DNA of 64,000 nucleotides from Thalassotalea loyana (GTDB lineage Bacteria > Pseudomonadota > Gammaproteobacteria > Enterobacterales > Alteromonadaceae): positions 1-64,000 of the forward strand of contig NZ_BSSV01000010.1 of NCBI RefSeq assembly GCF_030161435.1. The letters are read 5' to 3'. Within the stretch, counting starts at the first letter, position 1, and each line of letters opens with the position of its first letter. A model generated the notes under the pieces. It searched no databases and had not been told where the DNA came from. It saw only the letters and a list, made by a program, of their open reading frames with translations. Shown piece by piece: positions 18,604 to 28,250 of the stretch. Made by a program: the position numbers and the translations under genes.

Positions 18604-20427
18604 TTAACTGATTTTAGGATTTTTTGGATAAAACTTGTCAGGCCTTGTTGAGATATGCTCGAAAAACCGGGTGTCTTTGTATGGTAGCTTCATAAAGCCA
18701 GAGATGCCTAAACCGTCAATTAATGGTAGTAATGAAACTATCTCGGCTAAACATCGCGTAAACTCATCTTGTTTTTGATGATCTAATAACATCAAATAAC
18801 TGTGAATTTTCAAGTGAGTCGGCAACACCTCAAAAATAATACATCCCGTGTGATGAATTAAGTTTAATTTTGCGAGTACCGCCATCAACTCATCGGGTAA
18901 ATACAAATACTCATCGGGATCTTTACCATCTTCAAAGTAAGAATGAAGCTTACTAACATCGTCAACTTCAGCAATTGCACTTACCTCAAAAGGTATTTTC
19001 ATAATTTGTGGTGGCTCGAATGCATCCTGTTCTGAGTCTCGGTATATATGTAAGGTGTTTCTCGCATCGAATAAACAACTCTTAAACATACCGATTCGGA
19101 AAATACCTTGTGCCAGAGATACCATATTGTTGACAGCACTTTGAAAAGAGTGCCGCAAGGATTCATCAAACAAACTCAAATTCGAATCAATATATACGCC
19201 GTCTTTCTCCCAACGAATAGCCAGGCCACCAACCACCGGAAAATCACCTAATCTGCTCACTGCAGCAATAAATGCTTTTTCCGTATCTCCCATGCCAATC
19301 AAGTAGTTTTTGTAATATTTTTCGAGCTGAACATCGTCTACCGAATCAAGCTCATCACTATCGGAAGCCTCACGCAAAAACGACTTTCGTGAACCATAAA
19401 CCACTGTATCTATTGCTTCTTGGCCTTTTTTCACCCATACAGGAATAACAGGCTCGATAGGATATATCGTTGGAGAATCAGACAACACCATATTTTTTAG
19501 TAACGACAAGTTATTAAAAAAGTAATCGCCAGCTTGTTGCCGTGTTTCCTTTTCACCGCTCAACATCCCCGTCAAAACGTTAGCGAGAAATTTTGGTAAG
19601 CCAAGAGAATTAGGTGTGATTACACTAACCCCGTAGCGACAGGATTGACCAGAAGCTAGTGCGTATAGTGTTGCAGCGAGGCCTTGTTCGTCAAAACGTG
19701 GCGATGATAAACCGCCTGATATTTGCTCCGGACCAATAAAATATACGTCACCTAACCTTGCATTGGTATGTTGTAAATCACTACTCATCAAGTCCATAAC
19801 ATTGTTAGCGGTGCTCTGCCCTTTCGCATCAAGCTGAGCGTGAACGGCTGATCCCCAATCAACCAAACTCACCTGTTGGGTATCAGGATTAAAAACAATA
19901 TTCGACGGTTTTATGTCGCCATGAACAATCGGCTTACCTTTAAGGTGGACTTTGCTATCTCTTAAATAAACGAGGATTTCAGCAACCGAAATGGCAATCT
20001 TAACGATAAGCTCTGGAGGTAACGGCCCCAACTGATGAGAGTACTTTTCTAGATCGATACCCGGTGCACGTGACATTTGTAAAATGCATTGTTTTTTAAT
20101 GCGATGAAACTCGTGAACTTTAGGGATATCAGGGTGCATTAACTCGATTTGAATATCAGCTTCTTCAGCCAATCGATCTTGCACATGCTGAGGTAGGGTC
20201 ACCCGAGAAAACTTGAATACAACAGGATTGTTATCGCCATCAAACGCATTGAATACGAAACCATATGCCCCCTTTCCCAACAATGCGACGTTACTATAGC
20301 CTAATGCATTTAGCTGAGATTCACATAGTTCTACCCATTGTTTTAATTTTTTTGCGTCTTGGTGACTCAGGAGATAAATGGATTGCTCTTCAGCGATATA
20401 AAAGTGTTGTAATTTTTTGTCGCCCAA
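18604..20427 (-). CDS. Bacterial Ser/Thr protein kinase-like protein with HGD and DWG motifs
   Basis: 607 aa, no signal peptide or membrane helix. The N-terminal half is a Hanks-type kinase domain: glycine loop GKGAYGFVF (51-59), ATP-anchoring Lys72 in VVFKFSR, a Glu in EEADIQIE (about 89), catalytic loop HGDIKPSN (169-176), metal-binding DWG (190-192), and GPEQ in place of APE. The Asp of the catalytic loop is kept but Arg of HRD is Gly, a non-RD kinase not expected to need activation-loop phosphorylation. The C-terminal half (about 330-607) matches nothing I recognise. It starts at TTG with a TAGG seven bases upstream. The downstream VOC gene may be cotranscribed. Confidence 0.82.
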   Translation of the reverse strand: MGDKKLQHFYIAEEQSIYLLSHQDAKKLKQWVELCESQLNALGYSNVALLGKGAYGFVFNAFDGDNNPVVFKFSRVTLPQHVQDRLAEEADIQIELMHPDIPKVHEFHRIKKQCILQMSRAPGIDLEKYSHQLGPLPPELIVKIAISVAEILVYLRDSKVHLKGKPIVHGDIKPSNIVFNPDTQQVSLVDWGSAVHAQLDAKGQSTANNVMDLMSSDLQHTNARLGDVYFIGPEQISGGLSSPRFDEQGLAATLYALASGQSCRYGVSVITPNSLGLPKFLANVLTGMLSGEKETRQQAGDYFFNNLSLLKNMVLSDSPTIYPIEPVIPVWVKKGQEAIDTVVYGSRKSFLREASDSDELDSVDDVQLEKYYKNYLIGMGDTEKAFIAAVSRLGDFPVVGGLAIRWEKDGVYIDSNLSLFDESLRHSFQSAVNNMVSLAQGIFRIGMFKSCLFDARNTLHIYRDSEQDAFEPPQIMKIPFEVSAIAEVDDVSKLHSYFEDGKDPDEYLYLPDELMAVLAKLNLIHHTGCIIFEVLPTHLKIHSYLMLLDHQKQDEFTRCLAEIVSLLPLIDGLGISGFMKLPYKDTRFFEHISTRPDKFYPKNPKIS

Positions 20428-20570
20428 CCTAAAGCCTACATGTTGATTACGAAGAATAAATTCATATTGTTAAATGTCAGCACAATTGTCACCTACTTTT
20501 GTGACAAAAACGAAAAATAAATTATTTTTACGTTCATATTAATGTCATCTAGTTAGCCTATAGTTTCACC

Positions 20571-20683
20571 TGCGTTTAACGCACAAATTTTGACATGTTC
20601 CCACGTTCTCTATTTGACGTTTTTATGTTGTATACCTCCTCAGGTGCCCCGTTATCAAACATTGATAGCGGGGTATTTTTTTA
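20571..20683 (+). ncRNA. Candidate small RNA with an anti-Shine-Dalgarno hairpin loop, about 113 nt
   Basis: A TATAGT box at 20559-20564 (weak -35) is followed by TGCG/CGCA (20571-20583), the element TGACATGTTCCC (20591-20602) and a hairpin ACCT-CCTC-AGGT (20634-20645) carrying CCTCCT, complementary to AGGAGG. It ends with a strong terminator. No coding frame occupies the interval and both neighbouring genes are on the other strand. The 12-base element is shared with the candidate at 5811-5970. Function and family are not known to me. Confidence 0.5.
20647..20683 (+). terminator. Rho-independent terminator of the second candidate small RNA
   Basis: CCCCGTTATCAA-ACA-TTGATAGCGGGG is a 12-base stem with one G-T pair, followed by TATTTTTTT. 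No plus-strand gene upstream would need it, which is what suggests a non-coding transcript. Confidence 0.85.
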
Positions 20684-20710
20684 TCTCTTGATACGACAAA
20701 ATTTAGCCAT

Positions 20711-20742
20711 AAAAAAAGGCCAGGGTTTTACACACTGACCTT
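20711..20742 (-). terminator. Terminator of the branched-chain oxoacid dehydrogenase operon
   Basis: On the minus strand GGTCAG and CTGGCC pair around an AT-rich loop and are followed by seven T. It lies 20 bases after the stop of the E2 gene. Confidence 0.7.
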
Positions 20743-20761
20743 TATATTTCATGCTGTGAGA

Positions 20762-22327
20762 TTAGCTCATATGCATTAACATCTTAGATGGCTCTTCTAA
20801 GAAGGCCTTCCATAGATTAGAGAAGCGTGCAATGGTACCACCGTCAATGATACGGTGATCGCCAGACCAACTCACTTGCATAATGCTACGAGCTTCTACT
20901 TCACCTTGGTCATTAAAACGCGGTAACTTTTGTACCTTACCTAATGCAACAATAGCTGATTCAGGCTTGTTAATGATAGGTGTTGCCACCGTACCACCAA
21001 TTGCGCCAATGTTCGAAATCGAGATTGTGCCACCCTTTAAATCATCAGGTGATACACGACCAGAACGCGCGTCATTAGTTAAACGAGTAATATCTTGGGC
21101 TAAATCAACTAGTGATTTAGTTTGTACTTGCTTAACGTTTGGCACTAATAGACCTACTTTAGAATCAACAGCCATGCCAATATTATGGTCATCAAAGAAT
21201 GTTAATTCAGTGCACTCATCGTTCGCCCGAGCGTTTACTAACGGGAATTCTTTAAGCGCTAACGACATCGCTTTCATGAAGAAAGGCATCATAGTTAATT
21301 TGATATCTTGCTTCGCGTACTCTTCTTTGAGCGATAAACGCAACGCAATTAAGTCCGTTAAATCAATCTCTTCGCAATAGGTAAAGTGAGGAATTGTCGA
21401 TACGGAAGCGACCATAGCTTTAGCCATTGCCGCTTTAACACCACGAATTGGTTCGGTACGAGTACCTCCTGCCGCTGACACAGTCGCTGATGGAGTAGAA
21501 ACAACAACTTGCCCCTTATTGTCGTTGAAAGCAATCACGTCCTCTTTATAAACACGACCTTTCTTACCACTACCTGGTACTTCGTGAATATTGATGTTCA
21601 ACTCACGAGCAACACGACGAACAGCAGGACTCGCTAGCGCTTTTCCATTAACAGATTTTGCTAATACACGCTCAGTTGATACTGGAGCTTGGTTTGTCGC
21701 AGCCACCGGCGCTTCAGGTGCTGGTGCAGCAACTTCTTCAACCACTGGTGCAGACGTTACACCGCCTTCACCCGCACGTTCGATAGCAAATAATGGCGCA
21801 TGAACTTTAGCAATTTCACCTTTACCGTAGTGTAGTTTCACAACTTTACCGTTATGCATTGCTGGAATTTGCACTAAGGCTTTGTCAGTCATTACATCAG
21901 CAACGGGCTGATCTTCGATAATTTCGTCGCCTTCAGCAACTAACCACTCAACAATTTCACACTCTACAATACCTTCGCCAATATCAGGTAAAATGAAGTC
22001 CTCTACAATGACTCCTCCACTTGAGGTTACTGTTGGTTGTGATTCTTCACTTGGTACGTCATTTGTTTGTGGCGCCGTTGCAGTTTCACCTGATGGTGTC
22101 ATTGCAAACAACGGTGCATGTACTTTAGCGATGTCACCTTTGTCGTAATACAGCTTGTCTACTTTACCAGCGTGCATTGCAGGGATTTGAACCAAAGCTT
22201 TATCTGTCATTACATCAGCAATTGGTTGATCTTCTTCAATGATATCGCCTTCGGCAACCAGCCATTCAACGATTTCACATTCAACAATACCTTCACCAAT
22301 ATCAGGTAAAATAAAATCAATACTCAT
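20762..22327 (-). CDS. bkdB: Branched-chain 2-oxoacid dehydrogenase E2 (dihydrolipoyl transacylase), two lipoyl domains
   Basis: Core acyltransferase of the branched-chain 2-oxoacid dehydrogenase complex (valine, leucine, isoleucine catabolism). Of 521 aa, two lipoyl domains occur at about 3-77 and 109-183, with lipoyl-lysines K43 and K149 in DKALVQIPAM. An Ala/Pro-rich linker leads to the E1/E3-binding domain (about 228-265, with ASPAVRRVARELNI) and the catalytic domain ending near SWSGDHRIIDGG, which contains the catalytic His and Asp. The two lipoyl domains are nearly identical over their length. It is the last gene of the three-gene operon; E3 is not encoded here. Confidence 0.93.
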   Translation of the reverse strand: MSIDFILPDIGEGIVECEIVEWLVAEGDIIEEDQPIADVMTDKALVQIPAMHAGKVDKLYYDKGDIAKVHAPLFAMTPSGETATAPQTNDVPSEESQPTVTSSGGVIVEDFILPDIGEGIVECEIVEWLVAEGDEIIEDQPVADVMTDKALVQIPAMHNGKVVKLHYGKGEIAKVHAPLFAIERAGEGGVTSAPVVEEVAAPAPEAPVAATNQAPVSTERVLAKSVNGKALASPAVRRVARELNINIHEVPGSGKKGRVYKEDVIAFNDNKGQVVVSTPSATVSAAGGTRTEPIRGVKAAMAKAMVASVSTIPHFTYCEEIDLTDLIALRLSLKEEYAKQDIKLTMMPFFMKAMSLALKEFPLVNARANDECTELTFFDDHNIGMAVDSKVGLLVPNVKQVQTKSLVDLAQDITRLTNDARSGRVSPDDLKGGTISISNIGAIGGTVATPIINKPESAIVALGKVQKLPRFNDQGEVEARSIMQVSWSGDHRIIDGGTIARFSNLWKAFLEEPSKMLMHMS

Positions 22328-22337
22328 GATTTGGCTC

Positions 22338-23315
22338 CTAGTAATTCATTGAAGCTTTAATCGCTTCATAAACTTTCAAGTGATCTGCCATGTGCTCTTT
22401 TTCAAGTGCTAATGGGTAAGGAGTATCTACGCCACAAACACGTGCAATTGGTGATTCTAATGATAAGAAACACTCACTTTGTATTTGCGCCGCAATCTCG
22501 CCAGCAAAACCCGCTGTAATTGGTGCTTCATGACTGATCACTAATCGACCCGTCTTACGCACTGATGCAGCAACAGTTTCGACATCCCATGGCAAAATAG
22601 TACGTAAATCAATAACTTCACATGAAATACCATCGGCTTGTGCCATTTCAGCAGCCTTTTCGATGATTTCCATTTGTGCGCCCCACGCTAGTAATGAGAT
22701 ATCACTACCTTGCTGAGTAACTTCAGCCTTACCTAATGGTAATTGGTAATCTTCTTCAGGCACTTCACCGATTGATGCACGGTATAAACGTTTTGGCTCA
22801 AAAAAGACAACTGGGTTATCGTCACGAATCGAAGCAAGTAACAAACCTTTTGCTTGATACGGGTTGCGTGGCACAACAACTTTTAACCCTGGCGTATGGG
22901 CAAAATATGCTTCCGGTGACTGACTGTGATACAGACCACCCGCAATACCACCACCGTATGGCGTACGAATGGTTAAGCGCCCAACGTTGAATTCGTTACC
23001 ACTACGGTATCTAAATTTTGCCGACTCATTAACAATTTGGTCGAACGCAGGAAAAATATAATCAGCGAATTGGATCTCTGCAATTGGGCGTGAACCTTGT
23101 GCTGCTAAACCATTGGCAAAACCAATAATGCCTTGCTCTACCAAAGGCGTATTGAAACAACGGCTTTTACCATACTTTTCTTGTAAACCAGAAGTCGCTC
23201 TAAATACACCACCAAAATGACCAACATCTTCACCGAAACATAACGTTGAATCGTCTTCTGCCATCGCGATATCGAGAGCGTTATTAATAGCTTGTAGTAA
23301 ATTCATTTGTGCCAT
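22338..23315 (-). CDS. bkdA2: Branched-chain 2-oxoacid dehydrogenase E1 beta subunit
   Basis: 325 aa transketolase-type beta subunit that completes the thiamine-diphosphate site with E1 alpha. [20 protein letters not shown] opens the pyrimidine-binding domain, and [18 protein letters not shown] is the conserved cofactor-contact segment. The C-terminal domain carries [20 protein letters not shown]. Its ATG overlaps the stop of E1 alpha by one base (TAATG). It is 10 bases upstream of the E2 gene. Confidence 0.94.
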   Translation of the reverse strand: MAQMNLLQAINNALDIAMAEDDSTLCFGEDVGHFGGVFRATSGLQEKYGKSRCFNTPLVEQGIIGFANGLAAQGSRPIAEIQFADYIFPAFDQIVNESAKFRYRSGNEFNVGRLTIRTPYGGGIAGGLYHSQSPEAYFAHTPGLKVVVPRNPYQAKGLLLASIRDDNPVVFFEPKRLYRASIGEVPEEDYQLPLGKAEVTQQGSDISLLAWGAQMEIIEKAAEMAQADGISCEVIDLRTILPWDVETVAASVRKTGRLVISHEAPITAGFAGEIAAQIQSECFLSLESPIARVCGVDTPYPLALEKEHMADHLKVYEAIKASMNY

Positions 23316-24499
23316 TATTTAATTCTCCCTGCGGTAAACGGGTATGCATCTGGGTATTTCTTAATGTGTGTTTTAAGTTGTTCTAATTGTTTTTCTAAAT
23401 GCTCTGGAACCGTGTCATAAACATCAGTAACTAGGTCTTCTACTGGCGGCTTATCAATCTTCTCAGCAACTTTTACAGCAGCTAAGACTTCTTCACGTAA
23501 CGTATCGAATAGCTCAGTTTCTTGTTCTTCGCTCCACCAGTTTTGCTTAAGCATCCAATTTTTCATGCGAGAAATAGGATCATGCTCATGCCATTTAGCT
23601 TCTTCTTCTTTTGTTCGGTAGCCCGATGGGTCATCTGATGTAGAGTGAGCCCCCAAACGGTAAGACATCGCTTCAATAATGACTGGCGCACTGTTTTCTA
23701 ACGCATATGCACGAGCCCATTGAACCGCTTTAACAACAGCTAAAATGTCGTTACCGTCTATACGAATTGTTTTTATACCGTAACCTACACCACGTGAAGC
23801 AATACCATTACCTTTGTATTGCTCATCAGATGGTGTTGAGATAGCGTAACCATTGTTACGACAGAAAAAGATACAAGGTGCTTCGTGTACTGCAGCCATG
23901 TTTAAACCAGCATGGAAATCGCCTTCACTTGCAGCACCCTCACCAAAGAAACAGATCGTTACTTCGTCTTTACCTTGTAACTTTTGACCATAAGCATAGC
24001 CAGCCGCTTGTGGGATTTGAGTACCTAGCGGACTTGAGATCGTCATGTAAGCTAATTCACTAGAACCGTAATGAATTGGCATTTGACGACCTTTACCTAA
24101 ATCTTTCTCATTTGAGAACATTTGGTTCATGAAATCTTCTAACGCGAAGCCTCTAAAAATAAGCGCACCTTGCTCACGGTACTGCCCCATGAACATGTCT
24201 GTATCTTTAAGACCAGCAGCAGCACCGACACTTGTCGCCTCTTCACCAAGAGCCTGCATGTAGAAACTAATACGGCCTTGACGTTGTGCAGCAGTCATAC
24301 GCTCATCTAACACGCGATGAAACGCTAATGCCTTATATGTACGTACTGCTAAAGCTTCATCCATCTCTGGTAGCTCAGCACCAGGGTAGATATCACCGTC
24401 TTGGTTAAGAATTTTCAGGGTAGGAATTTCTACTGAATGCCCATCAATAAATGCAGGCGAATGAACTGTCGGCCCTTCATTGTATATTTCAGTGCTCAT
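23315..24499 (-). CDS. bkdA1: Branched-chain 2-oxoacid dehydrogenase E1 alpha subunit
   Basis: Decarboxylating alpha subunit binding thiamine diphosphate. The cofactor motif runs from [20 protein letters not shown] to CRNNGYAIS; the first Gly-Asp-Gly is Gly-Glu-Gly here. The phosphorylation-loop-like segment [16 protein letters not shown] is present. An in-frame GTG at 24529 would add ten residues, but AAGAGAA just before the ATG at 24499 favours the latter (394 aa). It is the first gene of the operon; no regulator gene is adjacent. Confidence 0.93.
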   Translation of the reverse strand: MSTEIYNEGPTVHSPAFIDGHSVEIPTLKILNQDGDIYPGAELPEMDEALAVRTYKALAFHRVLDERMTAAQRQGRISFYMQALGEEATSVGAAAGLKDTDMFMGQYREQGALIFRGFALEDFMNQMFSNEKDLGKGRQMPIHYGSSELAYMTISSPLGTQIPQAAGYAYGQKLQGKDEVTICFFGEGAASEGDFHAGLNMAAVHEAPCIFFCRNNGYAISTPSDEQYKGNGIASRGVGYGIKTIRIDGNDILAVVKAVQWARAYALENSAPVIIEAMSYRLGAHSTSDDPSGYRTKEEEAKWHEHDPISRMKNWMLKQNWWSEEQETELFDTLREEVLAAVKVAEKIDKPPVEDLVTDVYDTVPEHLEKQLEQLKTHIKKYPDAYPFTAGRIK

Positions 24500-24824
24500 A
24501 ATATTCTCTTTATGTTTAGCCAATTGCACTTGGCCTCTACCAACGTTATTAAATCAGTATAGGAAGTAGATTTAACTCGTGTAGATTTATTATTGATACC
24601 AAAGGTATGTTTTGTTGTAACGCGCTGACTTTACCTTCGCGTAAACCTAGTTTCAAGAAAACGACGAAGTGCATAGGGTCAAATCGGAGGTGTAGGTGCT
24701 AAGAAATGTTTACACTTAGTTTTGAAATGTCGATAAATGGGTATTTATTCACGTTAAGTTGTCGAAAAAGAAAACGCTATCTCATGAATTTTGAAATAGC
24801 TTTTTCTCCGATTTAAAAGGCAAT
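24500..24824. other. Intergenic region between astE and the branched-chain dehydrogenase operon
   Basis: About 325 bases without a coding frame. The promoter of the minus-strand operon should lie at its right side for bkdA1; TATACT near 24555-24560 on the minus strand is a possible -10 without a good -35. A weak hairpin ATAGC near 24776-24806 is the only other structure seen. Confidence 0.45.
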
Positions 24825-25874
24825 TTATAATTTTGTTGGTTTCACTGTAAGTAAAGCTCTTTGTCCCAATGCGACATTAGCATTTGGGAAAATAATTGCT
24901 TCGCCTTCCGTTCGCACGTGATATTCGATATCACCATCGGTCGCCAACAAATACCCAACCGGATAATCTGTAAAGTTCTTTGCATCATCAGGGAAGTGCA
25001 AAACGAAATTCTCTTTAGTACGATTAATTGTTTGATCAATTTCAAAGATACTAAAATCATGCTCGTCAAATGGTGTCAACTGCATGTCTTCATCCGTGAT
25101 TAGTGCCTTTAATGTTCGCTTAGCATCGGCAAATTGCGTCATATCATTTTCACCAAATGGTCTGACTTTACCTAATTCAACCGTAAAAGCGTCGGCCCCA
25201 AAGTTATTTGAAGAAAAATAGCTAAAGGTTGTTGTTGGCGAATGCGATAACAAGATCGTGCTGACACCACAGGCTTTTAAGAATGAAAGTTCAGTCGTTT
25301 TCCATGGTTTACCATGCCTAAATGGGTACACAGCAAACTTATCATTTTTAGATTCACGAATTGCAGTGTGCAAATCATAATGCTTGCGGTCACGGTCGCT
25401 GCCACCTGATTCAAAAAAATCACGCACTGCGTTTTCTAAATCTTTCGCACGAATGCGCTCTTTGTTTTTCAAGCCACCATCTTCACTGTGAGCTCCTGAA
25501 AAAAGGCGATTTAAATTTTCTTCAACAAATCGCTCAGCAATATTCATTGCTGCGGGGTTACCGAATAAAAACAACACGCGTTGAGATAAGGTAATGTTGC
25601 CAAGGATTGCTTGTTGTATAAGCTCTGCACATATCTCAATAGGCGCGGTTTCATTGCCATGCACTGCACAGGATAAAACGACATCTTTTGTCGTCTGTGT
25701 TTGCGGTTCAAAAACGATAATACCTGTATCCAAAACAGATACCTTAGTATTGTATTGGGCACCAACTACCTCAAATTCGAAAGCGGGCATATGCCATTCA
25801 TGGCTGCGTGTTAAGGATAAAAAGTCACCATCGTTGATTAATGATGCATGGAGTTGTTCTACTGTTTTAGTCAT
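24825..25874 (-). CDS. astE: Succinylglutamate desuccinylase AstE
   Basis: Zinc amidohydrolase of the AstE/aspartoacylase family that performs the last step of the arginine succinyltransferase pathway, releasing succinate and glutamate. Of 349 aa, zinc ligands lie in AVHGNETAPIEICAEL (about 69-84) and in the YDLHTAIRES segment, and a catalytic Glu in FTVELGKVRPFG. The ast partners (astC, astA, astD) are not adjacent, so it stands alone. The start ATG follows an AT-rich leader. Confidence 0.9.
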   Translation of the reverse strand: MTKTVEQLHASLINDGDFLSLTRSHEWHMPAFEFEVVGAQYNTKVSVLDTGIIVFEPQTQTTKDVVLSCAVHGNETAPIEICAELIQQAILGNITLSQRVLFLFGNPAAMNIAERFVEENLNRLFSGAHSEDGGLKNKERIRAKDLENAVRDFFESGGSDRDRKHYDLHTAIRESKNDKFAVYPFRHGKPWKTTELSFLKACGVSTILLSHSPTTTFSYFSSNNFGADAFTVELGKVRPFGENDMTQFADAKRTLKALITDEDMQLTPFDEHDFSIFEIDQTINRTKENFVLHFPDDAKNFTDYPVGYLLATDGDIEYHVRTEGEAIIFPNANVALGQRALLTVKPTKL

Positions 25875-25949
25875 AAATATTCGTTCTCTTAGTATAACGA
25901 CCTATTATTTTTATTATTATGGCTGTCATTTTTACTTGCTGCATAAAGT

Positions 25950-25976
25950 AAAAAAGTCACTCGAAGTGACTTTTTT
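25950..25976 (-). terminator. Terminator after pgm
   Basis: AAAAGTCACT-CG-AAGTGACTTTT forms a strong stem with flanking A and T runs, 15 bases beyond the pgm stop and upstream of astE. Confidence 0.85.
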
Positions 25977-25990
25977 AAATGTTATATTAG

Positions 25991-27637
25991 TTAAACGTTC
26001 GCTTGTTTAAACAAATCATTAACTATCGCTTGAGCTTCATCAAAAATTTGCTCAAGATGCTTATCGCTTATAAAGCTTTCTGCATAAATCTTGTAAATAT
26101 CCTCAGTACCCGATGGACGCGCTGCGAACCAGCCATTTTCCGTCGTTACTTTTAAACCACCGATAGCAGCATTGTTGCCTGGTGCATGGCTTAGTTTTTG
26201 TAAAATAGGTTCACCAGCTAAACTATCAGCTTTTATATCGTCAGGCGAAAGCGCCGTTAACACGGCTTTTTGATCTAATGTAGCTACCGCTTCTTTTCTT
26301 CCGTAACACGGTTCGCCTAATTCTTCAGCCAATTCTTGATAGTATTGATGTGGATCCTTTCCTGTAATGGCTAAAATTTCAGCCGCCAGTAACGTCATGA
26401 CAAAACCATCTTTGTCTGTCGTCCAGCAACTGCCATCTTTTTGGATAAACGATGCACCTGCACTTTCTTCACCACCGAAAGCGTATTCACCCGTTTTTAA
26501 GCCATCAACAAACCATTTAAAACCAACAGGCACCTCAGACATTGGGCACTCTATTTGCTTTGCGACACGATCTATCATAGAGCTTGAAACCAGTGTCTTA
26601 CCGACTTTTGCTGCAGCAGGCCAATCACGATGTGTCATTAAATAATGGATTGCGACAGCTAGGAAGTGATTTGGATTCATCAAGCCGCCAGACTTAGTCA
26701 CGATGCCGTGGCGATCAAAATCAGGATCATTACCAACGGCTATATCAAAGTCGTCTTTCATGGCAATGAGTCCAGCCATCGCGTATGGCGATGAACAATC
26801 CATACGAATTTTGCCGTCTTTATCTAACGGCATGAAAGAGAAACTTGCATCTACCACTTGATTGACAACAGACAAATTGATGCCATATTGCTTAGCAATT
26901 TCTGGCCAGTACGCAATTCCAGAACCACCTAGAGGATCGACCCCTAGTTTAATTTTCGCCGTTGCAATTGCATTCATATCGACGACTTTATCAAGCTGAC
27001 TGACATAGTGATTGATAAAGTTTTGTTTCTCTAACAACGGTGAAGCCATGGCATGAGAAAGATCAATTTGATTAACCGCATCCAAGCCCGCTTTAATCAT
27101 CGCATTGGCATTAAATTCAATTTTTTTGGTGATTTCACCTTCTGCCGGGCCGCCGTGCGGAGGGTTATATTTGATACCGCCATCTGATGGAGGGTTGTGC
27201 GATGGCGTAATAATTAACCCATCCGCTAACTCACCACCTTGGCGGTTATAGTCAATGATCATTCGAGAAACAACAGGTGTTGGCGTAAAGCCTAAGTCGT
27301 CTTGAACCACCACTTTTACACCATTGGCAATTAAGACACTAATAGCAGAGCTAAACGCAGGCTCAGATAACGCATGGGTATCTTTACCTAGAAAAAGAGG
27401 ACCAGAAATGCCTGCTTCTTTTCTGTAATCGCACACCGCTTGGCAAATCGCAAGAATGTGAGGTTCGTTAAAACTCGTTTTTTCTGCCGTACCGCGATGA
27501 CCTGAAGTACCAAAGGTAACTTTCTGAGCAACGTCATCAACGTCTGGTTTTAATAGGTAGTAATCACTTACTAAGCGACCAATATTAATTCTATCTTCAG
27601 GACGAGCACTTTTACCTGCGTGCGGATGAACAGCCAT
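25991..27637 (-). CDS. pgm: Phosphoglucomutase (alpha-D-glucose)
   Basis: Interconverts glucose 1-phosphate and glucose 6-phosphate. The 548 aa show the phosphoserine loop TPSHNPPSDGGIKYNPPHGG (about 143-162), the metal loop GNDPDFDRHG (about 300-309), the sugar-binding GGEESAG (about 389-395) and the phosphate-binding C-terminal RPSGTEDIYKIYAE. Length fits the E. coli Pgm group. It is 37 bases downstream of seqA, the same order as in E. coli. Confidence 0.96.
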   Translation of the reverse strand: MAVHPHAGKSARPEDRINIGRLVSDYYLLKPDVDDVAQKVTFGTSGHRGTAEKTSFNEPHILAICQAVCDYRKEAGISGPLFLGKDTHALSEPAFSSAISVLIANGVKVVVQDDLGFTPTPVVSRMIIDYNRQGGELADGLIITPSHNPPSDGGIKYNPPHGGPAEGEITKKIEFNANAMIKAGLDAVNQIDLSHAMASPLLEKQNFINHYVSQLDKVVDMNAIATAKIKLGVDPLGGSGIAYWPEIAKQYGINLSVVNQVVDASFSFMPLDKDGKIRMDCSSPYAMAGLIAMKDDFDIAVGNDPDFDRHGIVTKSGGLMNPNHFLAVAIHYLMTHRDWPAAAKVGKTLVSSSMIDRVAKQIECPMSEVPVGFKWFVDGLKTGEYAFGGEESAGASFIQKDGSCWTTDKDGFVMTLLAAEILAITGKDPHQYYQELAEELGEPCYGRKEAVATLDQKAVLTALSPDDIKADSLAGEPILQKLSHAPGNNAAIGGLKVTTENGWFAARPSGTEDIYKIYAESFISDKHLEQIFDEAQAIVNDLFKQANV

Positions 27638-27674
27638 GATTCTTTACCCTTTTCCTTTAGTTATTAAATTAGAT

Positions 27675-28250
27675 TTATAGTAACTCTCTGATCTCTTCCG
27701 CTTCTTGAACGTTATACCCTAACGCGATTGCAACTTCTGTTAGCATCATTTTCTTGCGTGTTGTGTTTGAATTAGTAATCACCCAAAACGGACTATCTGG
27801 AATTTGGCGCGGTTTGGTACTACTGCCACTTTCCGCTAATTCTTCTTCACTCGTAGCAAAGTACAAACGATCACGGCCACGAATGTCATTTACGACAACA
27901 AACTGACTTTGATGAACACGATATAACGCAGCTAATATCAACAAGAAACGACCTACCGCACCACGTTGATGCGCTAACTCTTCTTTGTTGATGTAATTGA
28001 AAACACTTTCACCAGGCGCAACTTTAGCGACGGCTGGCTTTTCTTTTTTTGGTGCTACAACTTGATCATCTAATTCGGTTTTAGACTCAGTTTTTTCAGC
28101 AATAACTTCTTTTTCTTCAGAAGCTGGAGACGTATCTTGTGCAGATAACTCTAACAATCGCTTTAAGATCGATGAAGCACTTTCACCAATATATTGAGTA
28201 TTACTTAAAATGTATTGATATAACTCGTCTTCAATTTCTATTGTTTTCAT
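27675..28250 (-). CDS. seqA: Negative modulator of replication initiation SeqA
   Basis: Binds hemimethylated GATC sites, sequestering oriC and organising new DNA. The N-terminal oligomerisation domain begins [14 protein letters not shown] (1-35). A Lys/Glu-rich linker runs from about 45 to 80. The C-terminal DNA-binding domain (about 85-191) has [20 protein letters not shown] and [14 protein letters not shown]. At 191 aa it is slightly longer than the E. coli protein. Its presence implies Dam methylation in this organism. Confidence 0.95.
   Translation of the reverse strand: MKTIEIEDELYQYILSNTQYIGESASSILKRLLELSAQDTSPASEEKEVIAEKTESKTELDDQVVAPKKEKPAVAKVAPGESVFNYINKEELAHQRGAVGRFLLILAALYRVHQSQFVVVNDIRGRDRLYFATSEEELAESGSSTKPRQIPDSPFWVITNSNTTRKKMMLTEVAIALGYNVQEAEEIRELL

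Larger units (their letters stand above)
20428..20761. other. Intergenic region between the kinase gene and the Bkd E2 gene
   Basis: No coding frame is seen. Positions 20486-20507 hold an inverted repeat, TTGTCAC-N8-GTGACAA, between the start of the kinase gene and the next transcription signals, so it could be an operator. A candidate small RNA with terminator lies at about 20571-20683, and the terminator of the branched-chain dehydrogenase operon at 20711-20742. Confidence 0.6.

Noticed and set aside
25594-26010. 138-aa plus-strand open frame across astE start and pgm end
   Set aside because: Spans the start of astE, an intergenic terminator and the end of pgm; no ribosome site and no domain.
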